IMG/VR virus record: IMGVR_UViG_3300017934_000005
Location: 1-64,000 of that record
Reading direction: 5' to 3' (one strand)
Source of the DNA: a virus
Length of the DNA: 64,000 nucleotides
How positions within the stretch are numbered: position 1 is the first letter of the stretch; every line of letters begins with the position of its first letter. This document shows, piece by piece, positions 21,694-30,405 of the stretch. The notes under the pieces were generated by a model, which was not told where the DNA came from, did not search any database, and was given only the letters and a program-made list of their open reading frames with translations. The translations under genes were made by a program, and so were the position numbers.

Positions 21694-24600
21694 ATTAATC
21701 TGCTTCAACAGCACAGTGCTCAGCCGCAGAAACAGCCTAAGTACGTACCGATCTTCATTGATCGTACTTTTACTGGCTTGTATACACAACGAGCCGTGCT
21801 GCACGATCCTTCCGATATTTATACGGCCAGATATTATGGCGGGCGTCCAGATGCTCTCTGGATGGGACAAAATATTGAATTAACCAACCGGTTGACACTT
21901 CAGCGTCGGCCCGGTCTTACTGCGTTCTCTACCTTCACATATCCTACGGTTCCTCTCCGGGAATTCTCTTTCCAACTTACAGACGGAACAATTCGAGTCA
22001 TTATTGATACCGGCTCTTCGGGAAATTTGTCTGTTGCTTCGGCGGCTAATGCGTCGGGTGGAAACACTGTTTATACCGGCACGTTTCCAAGCGGTGCGGG
22101 AAACGGACTTGTTGGTCTGATCTTTACTATTGTTGGCTTCGTGACAAATGTTGTCAATAACGGTTCTTACACATGTGTGGCTTCCACGGCTACAACTATC
22201 ACTCTAGCTAATCCGAATGGCGTATCTGAGACAATAGCGGCTACGGCCACGACTGCTGGAGGCGTTTATTGGGATCAACAGAATGGTTCGGCAGTTCTGT
22301 TGTTCGGAAAATCTGCAGGGGCCGGCCAAACTTATTTCACTGCTGTTTCTGGCGTTCTGTACATGGGTGATGGCGTCGATATCAGAAAGTATACGCCGCT
22401 TAACTCGAATGCCACTGTAACTGTGAAGACTCCTCCGCAGCCATCCACAACTACGAACACGATTTGGAATTGGAGTGGCGCGGCTCCAACTGTAGCTCCG
22501 GCTGTAACTTTAAAATCGGCTGGTTCCGCTGGCGGAAGCTGGCAAGCAAGTACTTGGTTTTCCACGATGGGCTTGATCGTGGATGCCAATGGAAATATTT
22601 GGCAATTACATGCGATCAAGAATCCATTGGTGACTGTTGGTACCGTTGGTCTCGTGGGTACGTCCAGCGCTGGAGGACCTAGTTGGAATCTGACTCCGGG
22701 TCTGACAACATCTGACAACACTGTGACGTGGAGATGCTTGAGCGCGATTAACGCTCGCGTACCCGGTTCTCAACTGGAGACCGAAACCCAGGCTTATACT
22801 TCGAATCCGGTTCCGTGTGCGTACTACGATCAGATTTCGGGAAACATCTACGTCTGCATCCACGCAACCTCTGGAGGAAATCTATTTAATGGTCCTATTC
22901 AAGGCTTGTCTCTAGCTCCGGGACAATCGTTCCCAGATGGAAATGATGTGATGATGTCCATAGGAAATTCAAACAATATTCCTAATGGTTACTGTCAAGG
23001 TCAATGGAAGCCAAGCCAAGTTATTCCGTCTCAGGCAAATCCACCTACTAGATTGATTATTCCTTTTCAGATTCCTCGCCCTGGGTCTCCGTTAACTCAG
23101 ACTTTGTATTTGTTCGAGCAAACTGTTAGCGGAACAACAAGTGCGAGCGGAGTTATTTTCTCCTCGAATCCTACTCCTGGCGTTACAACAGTGACTGAGC
23201 CGGCATCGGGTGATGCCACGGGCAGCCAGCTTCAATGGGTTAATGTTTACGCAGCGAACAACTCGACTGGCAAGTGGGTAGCCGGGGCATCGTATCCTGT
23301 GTGGCAGTCGCCAACCAGTGTGAATTTCGGTGTGATGGTTGATAATAACGGAAGTTTTTGGGTTGCGGTTCAGCAGCCGCCAAACGGAGCTTTAGTCGGA
23401 GTCTCAGGTTTAACCGATCCGGTTTCTGTTGCTGGATACTATTGGCTCCCTGGTCACGTCTATGCTGGTGGAACTATTGTTATTGACAGCAATAGTAATC
23501 GTCAGCAGGCTCAGGGTACTGGCGGTACGTCTCAGAATCCAGGTCCTCCATCTTGGAATAGAAACCAGGGTGGAACCACAACAGATAACGGTGTAACTTG
23601 GAGAAATCTTGGTTCTGCTTATGGAACCACAATTCCTGATGGTTTGGGTGCGACCGCATTCCAATGGGTTAACGTTGGACGTGATTCGACCTGGACAGCT
23701 AATCAGAAGTTTTATCTTCCTACACAAGGATTTTATACACCAACTAATGGCGCTCTTGGTAGCGTAAATATTAGTGACGGAACTAACTCCGAGTTCGTGG
23801 TCCAAACCGGTTTGTCGGGAAATTCGGCTCCTACATGGAACACAAATACTCAGGTAGGATCAAATGAAACTTACGATCCGTCGCCGGCTGCGGCAGGCGG
23901 AGTCGTATGGTACAACAACGGTCCTTTTTCTCAGGGCTTCATAACTCCGTTTACGAAGTCTCACACTTGGGCGTATTCTTATAAGAATCGAACTCTAGGT
24001 GATTTTTATTCTGCGGTAGTAGCGCCGGCCGTAACTCCTCCAACTCCTCCGGGCTTGGTGTCGCCGCTACCCCCTCCTACTGGAGCGCAGAATAATACGA
24101 TCACAACGGCTTCTCCAGCCACGACCATATCCGGTGCTCAGGCGAGCGCGGTTGCAACAATCTATGGGAATTATTCTAGTGATCCGCAATTCGACACGAT
24201 TGTGATTTGGAGAGACCCGGATGGTGTTGTTACTTCGGCTCAAAATCCTGTTGGAATGTTAGAACTTACTGAGATTCCAAATATACCAAGTCGAGCCGGT
24301 GTTGGAAAGTATAATGTTAACGGTATTTTATACGATTGGGCGTTTCAAGATTTCTTGCCTGATACACCGACAGCAACGTTCCCAGGTTTGAATCCACTTA
24401 TACCTGCGCCGATCAATCATCAGAATGATCCGCCTCCGACAAGTTTCAGACCGATGGTTTACAACTTCACGAGAATCTGGGGATCATATCTACTCCAGGT
24501 TAATTTTAGTGGTGGTCCAGACGTAATAACCGGAAATCCAAATGAGGCATTTTTGGTTCAGTCTGATGAGCTTCCATTTCTAGCTCCGGTACAGAGATTG

Positions 24601-25524
24601 GTTCAGACTCCGCAAGGCTTGGTTGCTTTAACAACTAATTCTGTGGAGTTAGTTGCTGGTGGTCCGCAAACACTTTCGTTCTATAGCGTCAAGTTGTCAG
24701 CAAATATGGGGCTGTTGAGTTTCAACGCTTTGGATGTCTTTGCTGGAGAAATTTTCTTCTTCAGCGCGGATAATCAGTTCTTTGTTTTGAGCCCATCCTT
24801 GAGTGTTTCGAACTTCGGGTTTCCTCTCGGTGATCAGTTCGCTAATCAGCCTTCGTCTGGTATCTCGGATACAACCTGGAATCCGGCTAATGTCTACGTT
24901 GCTGTTCACCAAAGTGGAGTAGATAATTGCATCTTTGTCTCTGATGGTTCCACGGGTTGGTACCGTTTAAATCCTCGTCAGATTCCTGGTGCGGCTCAAG
25001 GTCCTGAACCTATTTGGAGTCCATTTGCGAAGATTACGGGCGGAGCCCAGATGGTTCAGAGTATCGAGTTTGCTCCGGGCAAGAAAATTTTGCTCGTCGG
25101 TGCGGCAGGGCTAGGCACTCTTTCCAAGAGAACATTGGGTGTATATACAGATAACGGAACCCAATATGATGCATTTTTCGTGATGGGTTCCATAGTTTTG
25201 GCTCACCCAGGTCAACTTGGTTTGTTGAAGTTTTTGGAGTGTGATTTTAGCGGCCAAGGTTTCCGACCAACTGTTTCATACCTTCTGAATGAATTTTTTG
25301 GAACCTTTACGCCATTCAAGGCAGCACCAACTTTTGATCCTCCGTCAATTTATGGACAGAGATTTACTCCAGTTTCGTACAGTCCAAATCGCTATTATTT
25401 TGCAAGCAATGCGGTCCTTGCTCGATGCCGTCACCTTCAAATTCGAGTAGATTACGGTCAGACTCCGAACGGCGATGAAATTTATGACATGACGATCTAC
25501 GGTCGCATCGTGGTTGAGCTATAA
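21694..25524 (+). CDS. Large tail protein with apparent ATT start, 1276 aa
   Basis: The longest canonical-start frame begins at TTG 21778, without a ribosome site. The frame is open back to 21682, and an ideal AGGAG (21682-21686) sits seven bases before ATT 21694, giving MNLLQQHSAQ... The extra residues (YVPIFIDRTFTGLYTQRAVL) continue smoothly into the body, supporting this start. The protein is very rich in Asn, Gly, Ser, Thr, with repeated WxxxxGGTT/NPGPPSW-like modules around residues 250-650. A tail-tube, ring or spike-base role is likely. It overlaps the next gene by one base. Confidence 0.65.
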   Translation: MNLLQQHSAQPQKQPKYVPIFIDRTFTGLYTQRAVLHDPSDIYTARYYGGRPDALWMGQNIELTNRLTLQRRPGLTAFSTFTYPTVPLREFSFQLTDGTIRVIIDTGSSGNLSVASAANASGGNTVYTGTFPSGAGNGLVGLIFTIVGFVTNVVNNGSYTCVASTATTITLANPNGVSETIAATATTAGGVYWDQQNGSAVLLFGKSAGAGQTYFTAVSGVLYMGDGVDIRKYTPLNSNATVTVKTPPQPSTTTNTIWNWSGAAPTVAPAVTLKSAGSAGGSWQASTWFSTMGLIVDANGNIWQLHAIKNPLVTVGTVGLVGTSSAGGPSWNLTPGLTTSDNTVTWRCLSAINARVPGSQLETETQAYTSNPVPCAYYDQISGNIYVCIHATSGGNLFNGPIQGLSLAPGQSFPDGNDVMMSIGNSNNIPNGYCQGQWKPSQVIPSQANPPTRLIIPFQIPRPGSPLTQTLYLFEQTVSGTTSASGVIFSSNPTPGVTTVTEPASGDATGSQLQWVNVYAANNSTGKWVAGASYPVWQSPTSVNFGVMVDNNGSFWVAVQQPPNGALVGVSGLTDPVSVAGYYWLPGHVYAGGTIVIDSNSNRQQAQGTGGTSQNPGPPSWNRNQGGTTTDNGVTWRNLGSAYGTTIPDGLGATAFQWVNVGRDSTWTANQKFYLPTQGFYTPTNGALGSVNISDGTNSEFVVQTGLSGNSAPTWNTNTQVGSNETYDPSPAAAGGVVWYNNGPFSQGFITPFTKSHTWAYSYKNRTLGDFYSAVVAPAVTPPTPPGLVSPLPPPTGAQNNTITTASPATTISGAQASAVATIYGNYSSDPQFDTIVIWRDPDGVVTSAQNPVGMLELTEIPNIPSRAGVGKYNVNGILYDWAFQDFLPDTPTATFPGLNPLIPAPINHQNDPPPTSFRPMVYNFTRIWGSYLLQVNFSGGPDVITGNPNEAFLVQSDELPFLAPVQRLVQTPQGLVALTTNSVELVAGGPQTLSFYSVKLSANMGLLSFNALDVFAGEIFFFSADNQFFVLSPSLSVSNFGFPLGDQFANQPSSGISDTTWNPANVYVAVHQSGVDNCIFVSDGSTGWYRLNPRQIPGAAQGPEPIWSPFAKITGGAQMVQSIEFAPGKKILLVGAAGLGTLSKRTLGVYTDNGTQYDAFFVMGSIVLAHPGQLGLLKFLECDFSGQGFRPTVSYLLNEFFGTFTPFKAAPTFDPPSIYGQRFTPVSYSPNRYYFASNAVLARCRHLQIRVDYGQTPNGDEIYDMTIYGRIVVEL

Positions 25525-27794
25525 TGGCAAAGAAGAAAAAGAGCGGAAAAAATCAGGAACAGCCAGAACAAGATATTCTCCAGGAAGCAGGTTTGCCTGC
25601 AAACTGGGGAATTGCTGATGTTCCTGTGTTGAATCCAACGGAGCCTCGTCCGGGTGCTGCGCCTCCTTCGCCCAATGACATGCCTCCGCATTTCGTGGGT
25701 GTTTTAAACCCGGATATGCAGCATGACAAGGTGTTCGTAGGCACTCAAATTTATCCTCCGCAGATTGCCTCGACTCCTTTGATGCCGTCTGCCCCTTCGG
25801 GTAACCCACAAACGAACGCGGCTATTCGAAGTATGATTAAGATAAACCAAGTCGCTGCATCGGCTGCAGTTTCGGGAATGGTCTTTCGCGGTACGTGGCA
25901 ATCTTTTATAAGCTACAACATTAACGATGTAGTCTTATTTAATTCATCGGCTTATGTTGCCATCACAGGTAGTGTGAATCTTCAACCAGATTTGAATTCG
26001 ACAAATTGGACTCTGTTGTCAGAAAATTTTGTTTTCAATGCCACGATCACCCCATTTGAAGTAGGGGGTTTCGGTCCGTTTGATACTTCCACTTCAGCAA
26101 CCGGTAATTCCTTAACGGTCATGATAAGTGGGACTGCGTCGGCAACAAATGAAATCGCGTTGTTGACCGTTTGTGCGTCTAATGGTGCGACAGTTTCGAC
26201 TCCTCCGGGTTGGAGTGTTTTTTACCAGACTTCCGCCAGCGAAGTAATTTTTTATAAAATATTGTCTAGTGCCCAGAATATAAACGTCAATGCGTCGTTA
26301 TCAGTTTCGGCTCCGTGGGCTGCAACGCTAGCCTTTTTTAAGTTCGGCGGATTCGCAACTGCAACAATTACATCGATAGCTATAGACGGTTCAGACCATG
26401 TTACAGTCACATGTGCGAATACACTCAAGGCTGGAAATTTAGTTGATTTGGCTGGTCTTACGAATGCCACTTTTCTGAATGGTGCTCAACTAACCGTAGC
26501 AACTGCTTCTCCTACACAATTTACGGCATCATTCACTCATGTTAGTTATGGACCTACGGCAGATACAGGAACGGCTACACGATTGATAATGCAAATAACG
26601 GCCACAAGTTCCGGTGCTGGTGCTTCACCGGAATCTAAAACGTTATCTTCGGCTACAACTGCAGAGAGTATTTTAGCTTTTATATTTTACGCAAATCAGA
26701 CATCGGGTTCAACATTTCCTTTCACGAGTGTCAGCGATACAGATTTAGATTCCTATTCCTTGGTTACTGCATCGATAGGTTCTCCTGGCGGTATAGTCGA
26801 TGGAGCAACAGCCAACGCTGCATTTTCTAATCAAGTTGTTGGTGGTACGACTCCTACATTAACTGAGCACCATACTGGGACCCCAAATAATGCGGCGTGG
26901 TTTGCTATGGAGTTACCGGGTTCGGCATCGCAAAGTTCTCCATATCTCCCTTACGATGTTGAGGAATTCAGAGGGAGTTTCTTTGTTTGTTTAAAGGAGA
27001 CAACTAAGGATGCATTCATTGATCCTACAAGTTGGGGTCAAATAGCTCAAGGAACCGGAAGCCTAGTTTTTTTGTCTGCAGATTATTTAACCGCTGCTAA
27101 CGATTACGGCAGATTGATTATCAATACGGATACTGTTTCTCACACAGTTACTCTTCCGTTGGTTCCTCCGAGCAATAGTTGGTGGGTAGCTATTCAAGGT
27201 TTGAATGCCTCAGTAACGATTAATCCCAATGGCAACCTTTTGAATGGATCAACTTCAAATGAAAGTTTAGGAACAAACCAAGGAGTTATTGTTTGGACTG
27301 ATGGAGCAAGCTATTACACTCTTCACGGAGTAAATAGCTTGACTGTGCCAAATATTTTTACGATTACAGGACCGGATAGTTCAGGTAACGTCATAATTGA
27401 TCTTGCAACCGAGGCTGCTAATACTGGATTCTATGGCCCGACATCGGGATCGCCCGCTAAGCCGACATTTCGTTCTGCGGTTCCTGCTGATCTTCCGCCT
27501 TTGGGTATTGTAGCTGTTTCCTCAATTGGAAACACAACAACTCAAAGCGGGAATTTAAGACCTAACGGGGCGGTTCCTGTAGCTGGTCTTTATAGAGTTT
27601 CCATCTATGCGGTTTTGATAGCGAATCCGTCAGCGGGAAGTTTGACGCCGTCAGTTACTTGGGACGACGGGACTGCTTCCAGAACTACGACAGGAACAGC
27701 GATAGACACATCGGCAACGAATTTCGGAACAGATGAACAGATAATTGAAACAGACGGAATACACGATATTTCGTATGCACTGACCCTTGTATAG
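25524..27794 (+). CDS. Tail fibre-like protein with carbohydrate-binding modules, 756 aa
   Basis: ATG 25524 overlaps the previous stop. After a basic, Pro-rich N-terminus, residues about 115-170 (VFRGTWQSFISYNINDVVLF) form a WxxxxYxxxDVV module like the ChiC/CBM5-12-type repeats of phage fibres; a second copy (YLPYDVEEFRGSFFVCLKET) lies near residue 475. The remainder is beta-rich, Ser/Thr-rich. Such proteins recognise surface glycans on the host. It is followed by three further adhesion-type genes. Confidence 0.72.
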   Translation: MAKKKKSGKNQEQPEQDILQEAGLPANWGIADVPVLNPTEPRPGAAPPSPNDMPPHFVGVLNPDMQHDKVFVGTQIYPPQIASTPLMPSAPSGNPQTNAAIRSMIKINQVAASAAVSGMVFRGTWQSFISYNINDVVLFNSSAYVAITGSVNLQPDLNSTNWTLLSENFVFNATITPFEVGGFGPFDTSTSATGNSLTVMISGTASATNEIALLTVCASNGATVSTPPGWSVFYQTSASEVIFYKILSSAQNINVNASLSVSAPWAATLAFFKFGGFATATITSIAIDGSDHVTVTCANTLKAGNLVDLAGLTNATFLNGAQLTVATASPTQFTASFTHVSYGPTADTGTATRLIMQITATSSGAGASPESKTLSSATTAESILAFIFYANQTSGSTFPFTSVSDTDLDSYSLVTASIGSPGGIVDGATANAAFSNQVVGGTTPTLTEHHTGTPNNAAWFAMELPGSASQSSPYLPYDVEEFRGSFFVCLKETTKDAFIDPTSWGQIAQGTGSLVFLSADYLTAANDYGRLIINTDTVSHTVTLPLVPPSNSWWVAIQGLNASVTINPNGNLLNGSTSNESLGTNQGVIVWTDGASYYTLHGVNSLTVPNIFTITGPDSSGNVIIDLATEAANTGFYGPTSGSPAKPTFRSAVPADLPPLGIVAVSSIGNTTTQSGNLRPNGAVPVAGLYRVSIYAVLIANPSAGSLTPSVTWDDGTASRTTTGTAIDTSATNFGTDEQIIETDGIHDISYALTLV

Positions 27795-27802
27795 GAGACA
27801 TA

Positions 27803-28285
27803 ATGGCAACAACATTTGAAATGAAGTACGGAACAGAGAAACAAGCTATCACGTGTACGATTACTTCTCTGACAAATACTAGTGCTCGTCAATCCACAGT
27901 AGTGGATAATACTTCCAACCTGTTCCTTGACGCTCTTGTTCAGATACAGACGAAGAGTGCCGCCGCCGCTACTTCAAGCACAGGCTATGTGAACATTTAT
28001 GGTTATGGTACCGTTGATGCTGCCGATAGCTTATATCCAGAAGGCATTACGGGATCGGACGGTGCTGTTACGTTGACGGTTCCTACCAACTTGAAGTTGA
28101 TTGGCACTATCAATGTTGTGGCTAACTCAACGACATACGTCAGCGAGCCATTTTCTGTAGCCGCAGCTTTTGGTGGAGTGCTTCCTGAAAAGTGGGGTAT
28201 CGTGGTTGAAAACCAATCTGGCGCTACACTAGATGCAGCAGTTGGCGCTTGTTATTACCAAGGTATTCTTGCTCAGGGCGTATAA
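27803..28285 (+). CDS. Beta-rich virion protein, 160 aa
   Basis: ATG 27803 follows AGGAGAC. Thr/Ser/Ala/Val-rich with an all-beta pattern (NIYGYGTVDAADSLYPEGI) and no Cys clusters. Adjoins the lectin-like gene with no gap. Likely a fibre-associated or decoration protein; family not recognised. Confidence 0.6.
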   Translation: MATTFEMKYGTEKQAITCTITSLTNTSARQSTVVDNTSNLFLDALVQIQTKSAAAATSSTGYVNIYGYGTVDAADSLYPEGITGSDGAVTLTVPTNLKLIGTINVVANSTTYVSEPFSVAAAFGGVLPEKWGIVVENQSGATLDAAVGACYYQGILAQGV

Positions 28286-29155
28286 ATGTCAATCTTCATC
28301 AACCCCAAGAAATGGACAGATCAACCGCCTGCGGGGGCTCAAATTAATTTTGGGCATCCACTGGCCCGTGGTTTGACTTTTTATATCTTGTTTAATACTG
28401 GGGCAGGATTGCAGCATCCGATGTTGCCTACTAACTTGGTTCCGACAATCGTAACTGGTGGTACGGAGCCAGCAGCTAGTTGGATTTCTAAACAAGGCGG
28501 AAAATCCCACACGTGGGATGGAAACTGGGGTCTTTGGTACGAGAGAGGAGCCTGGGTTGAGCCTAATTGGGTTACAGGTGTGTGTCGGGCACAGAGAACT
28601 TCAGGTTCTGAAACTGGAGATGCTTCTCTGTATAGAAAAGCATATCAAAATGCCGGTGCTCCTCCATTCGTTAGTCACGGGTTAGACTGGAACCCTGGTG
28701 GAGCCGGTCAGGATGTTCTCGGTGCTTATATTGCCGATCAAGGCGGAACACTACATGCTCCGACTTTTTCTTCGCCGGCTGGCACCCTTGCGAATGTGCA
28801 TACGGCAGGCATTACAGCAGGCCCATCTGGTGGTAATGGCCTTTTGAATTTGTATCTAAATGGGCATCAGGTAGCTACCCAAACAGTCGTCGGAATGACT
28901 GGCATACAGTACGACACAACATCTACCGGTCGCTTGATCGTCAGCGGAGCCGAATCGGGAGCTAATGTGGTTCCGATTATTGGAAATATTTACTATCTTG
29001 GGATTTGGAATCGTCCACTTCAGGCTTCTGAAATGGAGTGGTTGCATGTCGAGCCGTATGCGATGCTTGTCCCTATGAGAAAAAGAACATACTTTTTTAC
29101 CCCTCCTCCTGTTAGAACATATTCGTATTTTATCACTTTGGAGCGCTTAAGTTAA
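28286..29155 (+). CDS. LamG/concanavalin A-like lectin domain protein, 289 aa
   Basis: Residues 20-45 (NFGHPLARGLTFYILFNTGA) and 180-250 (LLNLYLNGHQVATQTVVG, IIGNIYYLGIWNRPLQASEM) show the jelly-roll lectin pattern, including the typical 'G.I.yLgIWNR.Ls..E' ending. These domains bind sugars and occur in phage tail fibres. It lies inside the fibre cluster, which supports a receptor-binding role. Confidence 0.78.
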   Translation: MSIFINPKKWTDQPPAGAQINFGHPLARGLTFYILFNTGAGLQHPMLPTNLVPTIVTGGTEPAASWISKQGGKSHTWDGNWGLWYERGAWVEPNWVTGVCRAQRTSGSETGDASLYRKAYQNAGAPPFVSHGLDWNPGGAGQDVLGAYIADQGGTLHAPTFSSPAGTLANVHTAGITAGPSGGNGLLNLYLNGHQVATQTVVGMTGIQYDTTSTGRLIVSGAESGANVVPIIGNIYYLGIWNRPLQASEMEWLHVEPYAMLVPMRKRTYFFTPPPVRTYSYFITLERLS

Positions 29156-29159
29156 ACCA

Positions 29160-29576
29160 ATGCTCAAATTAGAATTGACTACTCAAGAAGACCTTTCACA
29201 GATTTCAGAGTGGACTCAAGCCGATGAATATCACCGAGAAAACAATCTGCCTGAGTGGTGGTTAACTGGACAAGGTAATTTGTCTTTCCGTCTTGATGAC
29301 GATGGGGGTCCTGTTATCTATATCCGTTTAGACGAAGGTGAATTCTATCGCCTCCATTGTCAATTCGCCTCTTATGAAATTGTATCTAAGAGACGATTGG
29401 TTGCGGGAATTTTTGGCGTTTTTCCCTGGCTCGTATATTATGCCAAGAGCAAAGGTGCCAAGGGTTTGATTTTTAGTTCAGTTAGTCCATCCCTGGTAAA
29501 GTTTATGAAAAAGTTGGGCTTCGAACCATCGTGGGAACACTTTGGCGAGCACGTCCTGAAATTTGAGGAGAAATAA
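29160..29576 (+). CDS. GNAT-fold acetyltransferase-like protein, 138 aa
   Basis: The order beta-strand (VIYIRLDEGEFYRLHCQF), helix (PWLVYYAKSKGAKGLIFSS), then LVKFMKKLGFEPSW matches the C-terminal half of GNAT proteins, where 'a..f..klGF' closes the acetyl-CoA fold. The R/Q-x-x-G-x-G/A loop is not obvious, so catalysis is uncertain. Phage structural regions often hold such GNAT-like genes of unknown target. Confidence 0.6.
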   Translation: MLKLELTTQEDLSQISEWTQADEYHRENNLPEWWLTGQGNLSFRLDDDGGPVIYIRLDEGEFYRLHCQFASYEIVSKRRLVAGIFGVFPWLVYYAKSKGAKGLIFSSVSPSLVKFMKKLGFEPSWEHFGEHVLKFEEK

Positions 29577-29577
29577 T

Positions 29578-30390
29578 ATGGCTGCATTCATTGCTCCCGC
29601 TATAGGCGGTATCGTAAGTGCATTCACAGGCGGCTGCGGCCCCAGTGCGGAAGAGAAACAGCAGATGACAATGCAGACCGGCATGGAATCTGATCTGATG
29701 TCTGCTTTTAACCAGCGTCTAGGCGAACAGAAGGATACGATCAATCAGTTAAGCACAGCGCTGTCGAACGCGGCTGCAGGCAAGTTCCCTCCTGGGATGG
29801 ACCCCACAACTTTGGCTTCGTTCACGTCGAAAGCTATGGTCACAACATCGCGGGCCTATCAGAACGCAGCGCAAGCTGCTGGTAATGCGATTGCCGCACG
29901 CGGAGACGGTACTGCAGACCCATCAGGTGTGTTAAGCGGACCCGAGGCTCAAATCTTCGGTGATATTGCAGCTAAGGGTGCGGCTCAAGAATCTGATCTT
30001 CTAATGCAGGTTCAATACGAAGACTGGCAAGCCGGCCGTGAAGATTACATGGGTTATATCAAGGGATTGGAAACCATGGCTGAACTTCAGGACCCGGCAA
30101 AAATGGCTGGAGCCATGATTGAGTCTACAAAGTCTCCAACTCAGTTGAGTGAAGAGATGACGAAGCAACAATCTCAGGCTGCTTCTGATATTGGTGTTGC
30201 GGCCACAAATGTTGCGGCTGGATTAGGTGCCATGATTAGTCAGCAACAGGCGAAAGGCCAGATGCAGAAACAGATTACCGGTGTTTTGGATTGGAGTCAG
30301 CAGCAGACCAACAAGTTGATGACTACGCCGTTGATGACTATGCCGATACCTCCGGTTCCTCCATCAGATGAATATGCAAGTATTGGATAA
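29578..30390 (+). CDS. Internal virion-type protein, 270 aa
   Basis: ATG 29578 follows GAGGAG at 29565-29570; the longer frame is rejected. Short hydrophobic Gly/Ala start (MAAFIAPAIGGIVSAFTGG), then Gln/Ala/Met-rich helices. Composition and place before two similar large proteins suggest the first of three ejection (internal core) proteins, as in T7-like phages. Inference from context. Confidence 0.58.
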   Translation: MAAFIAPAIGGIVSAFTGGCGPSAEEKQQMTMQTGMESDLMSAFNQRLGEQKDTINQLSTALSNAAAGKFPPGMDPTTLASFTSKAMVTTSRAYQNAAQAAGNAIAARGDGTADPSGVLSGPEAQIFGDIAAKGAAQESDLLMQVQYEDWQAGREDYMGYIKGLETMAELQDPAKMAGAMIESTKSPTQLSEEMTKQQSQAASDIGVAATNVAAGLGAMISQQQAKGQMQKQITGVLDWSQQQTNKLMTTPLMTMPIPPVPPSDEYASIG

Positions 30391-30405
30391 TTTAGGAGAA
30401 CGAAG

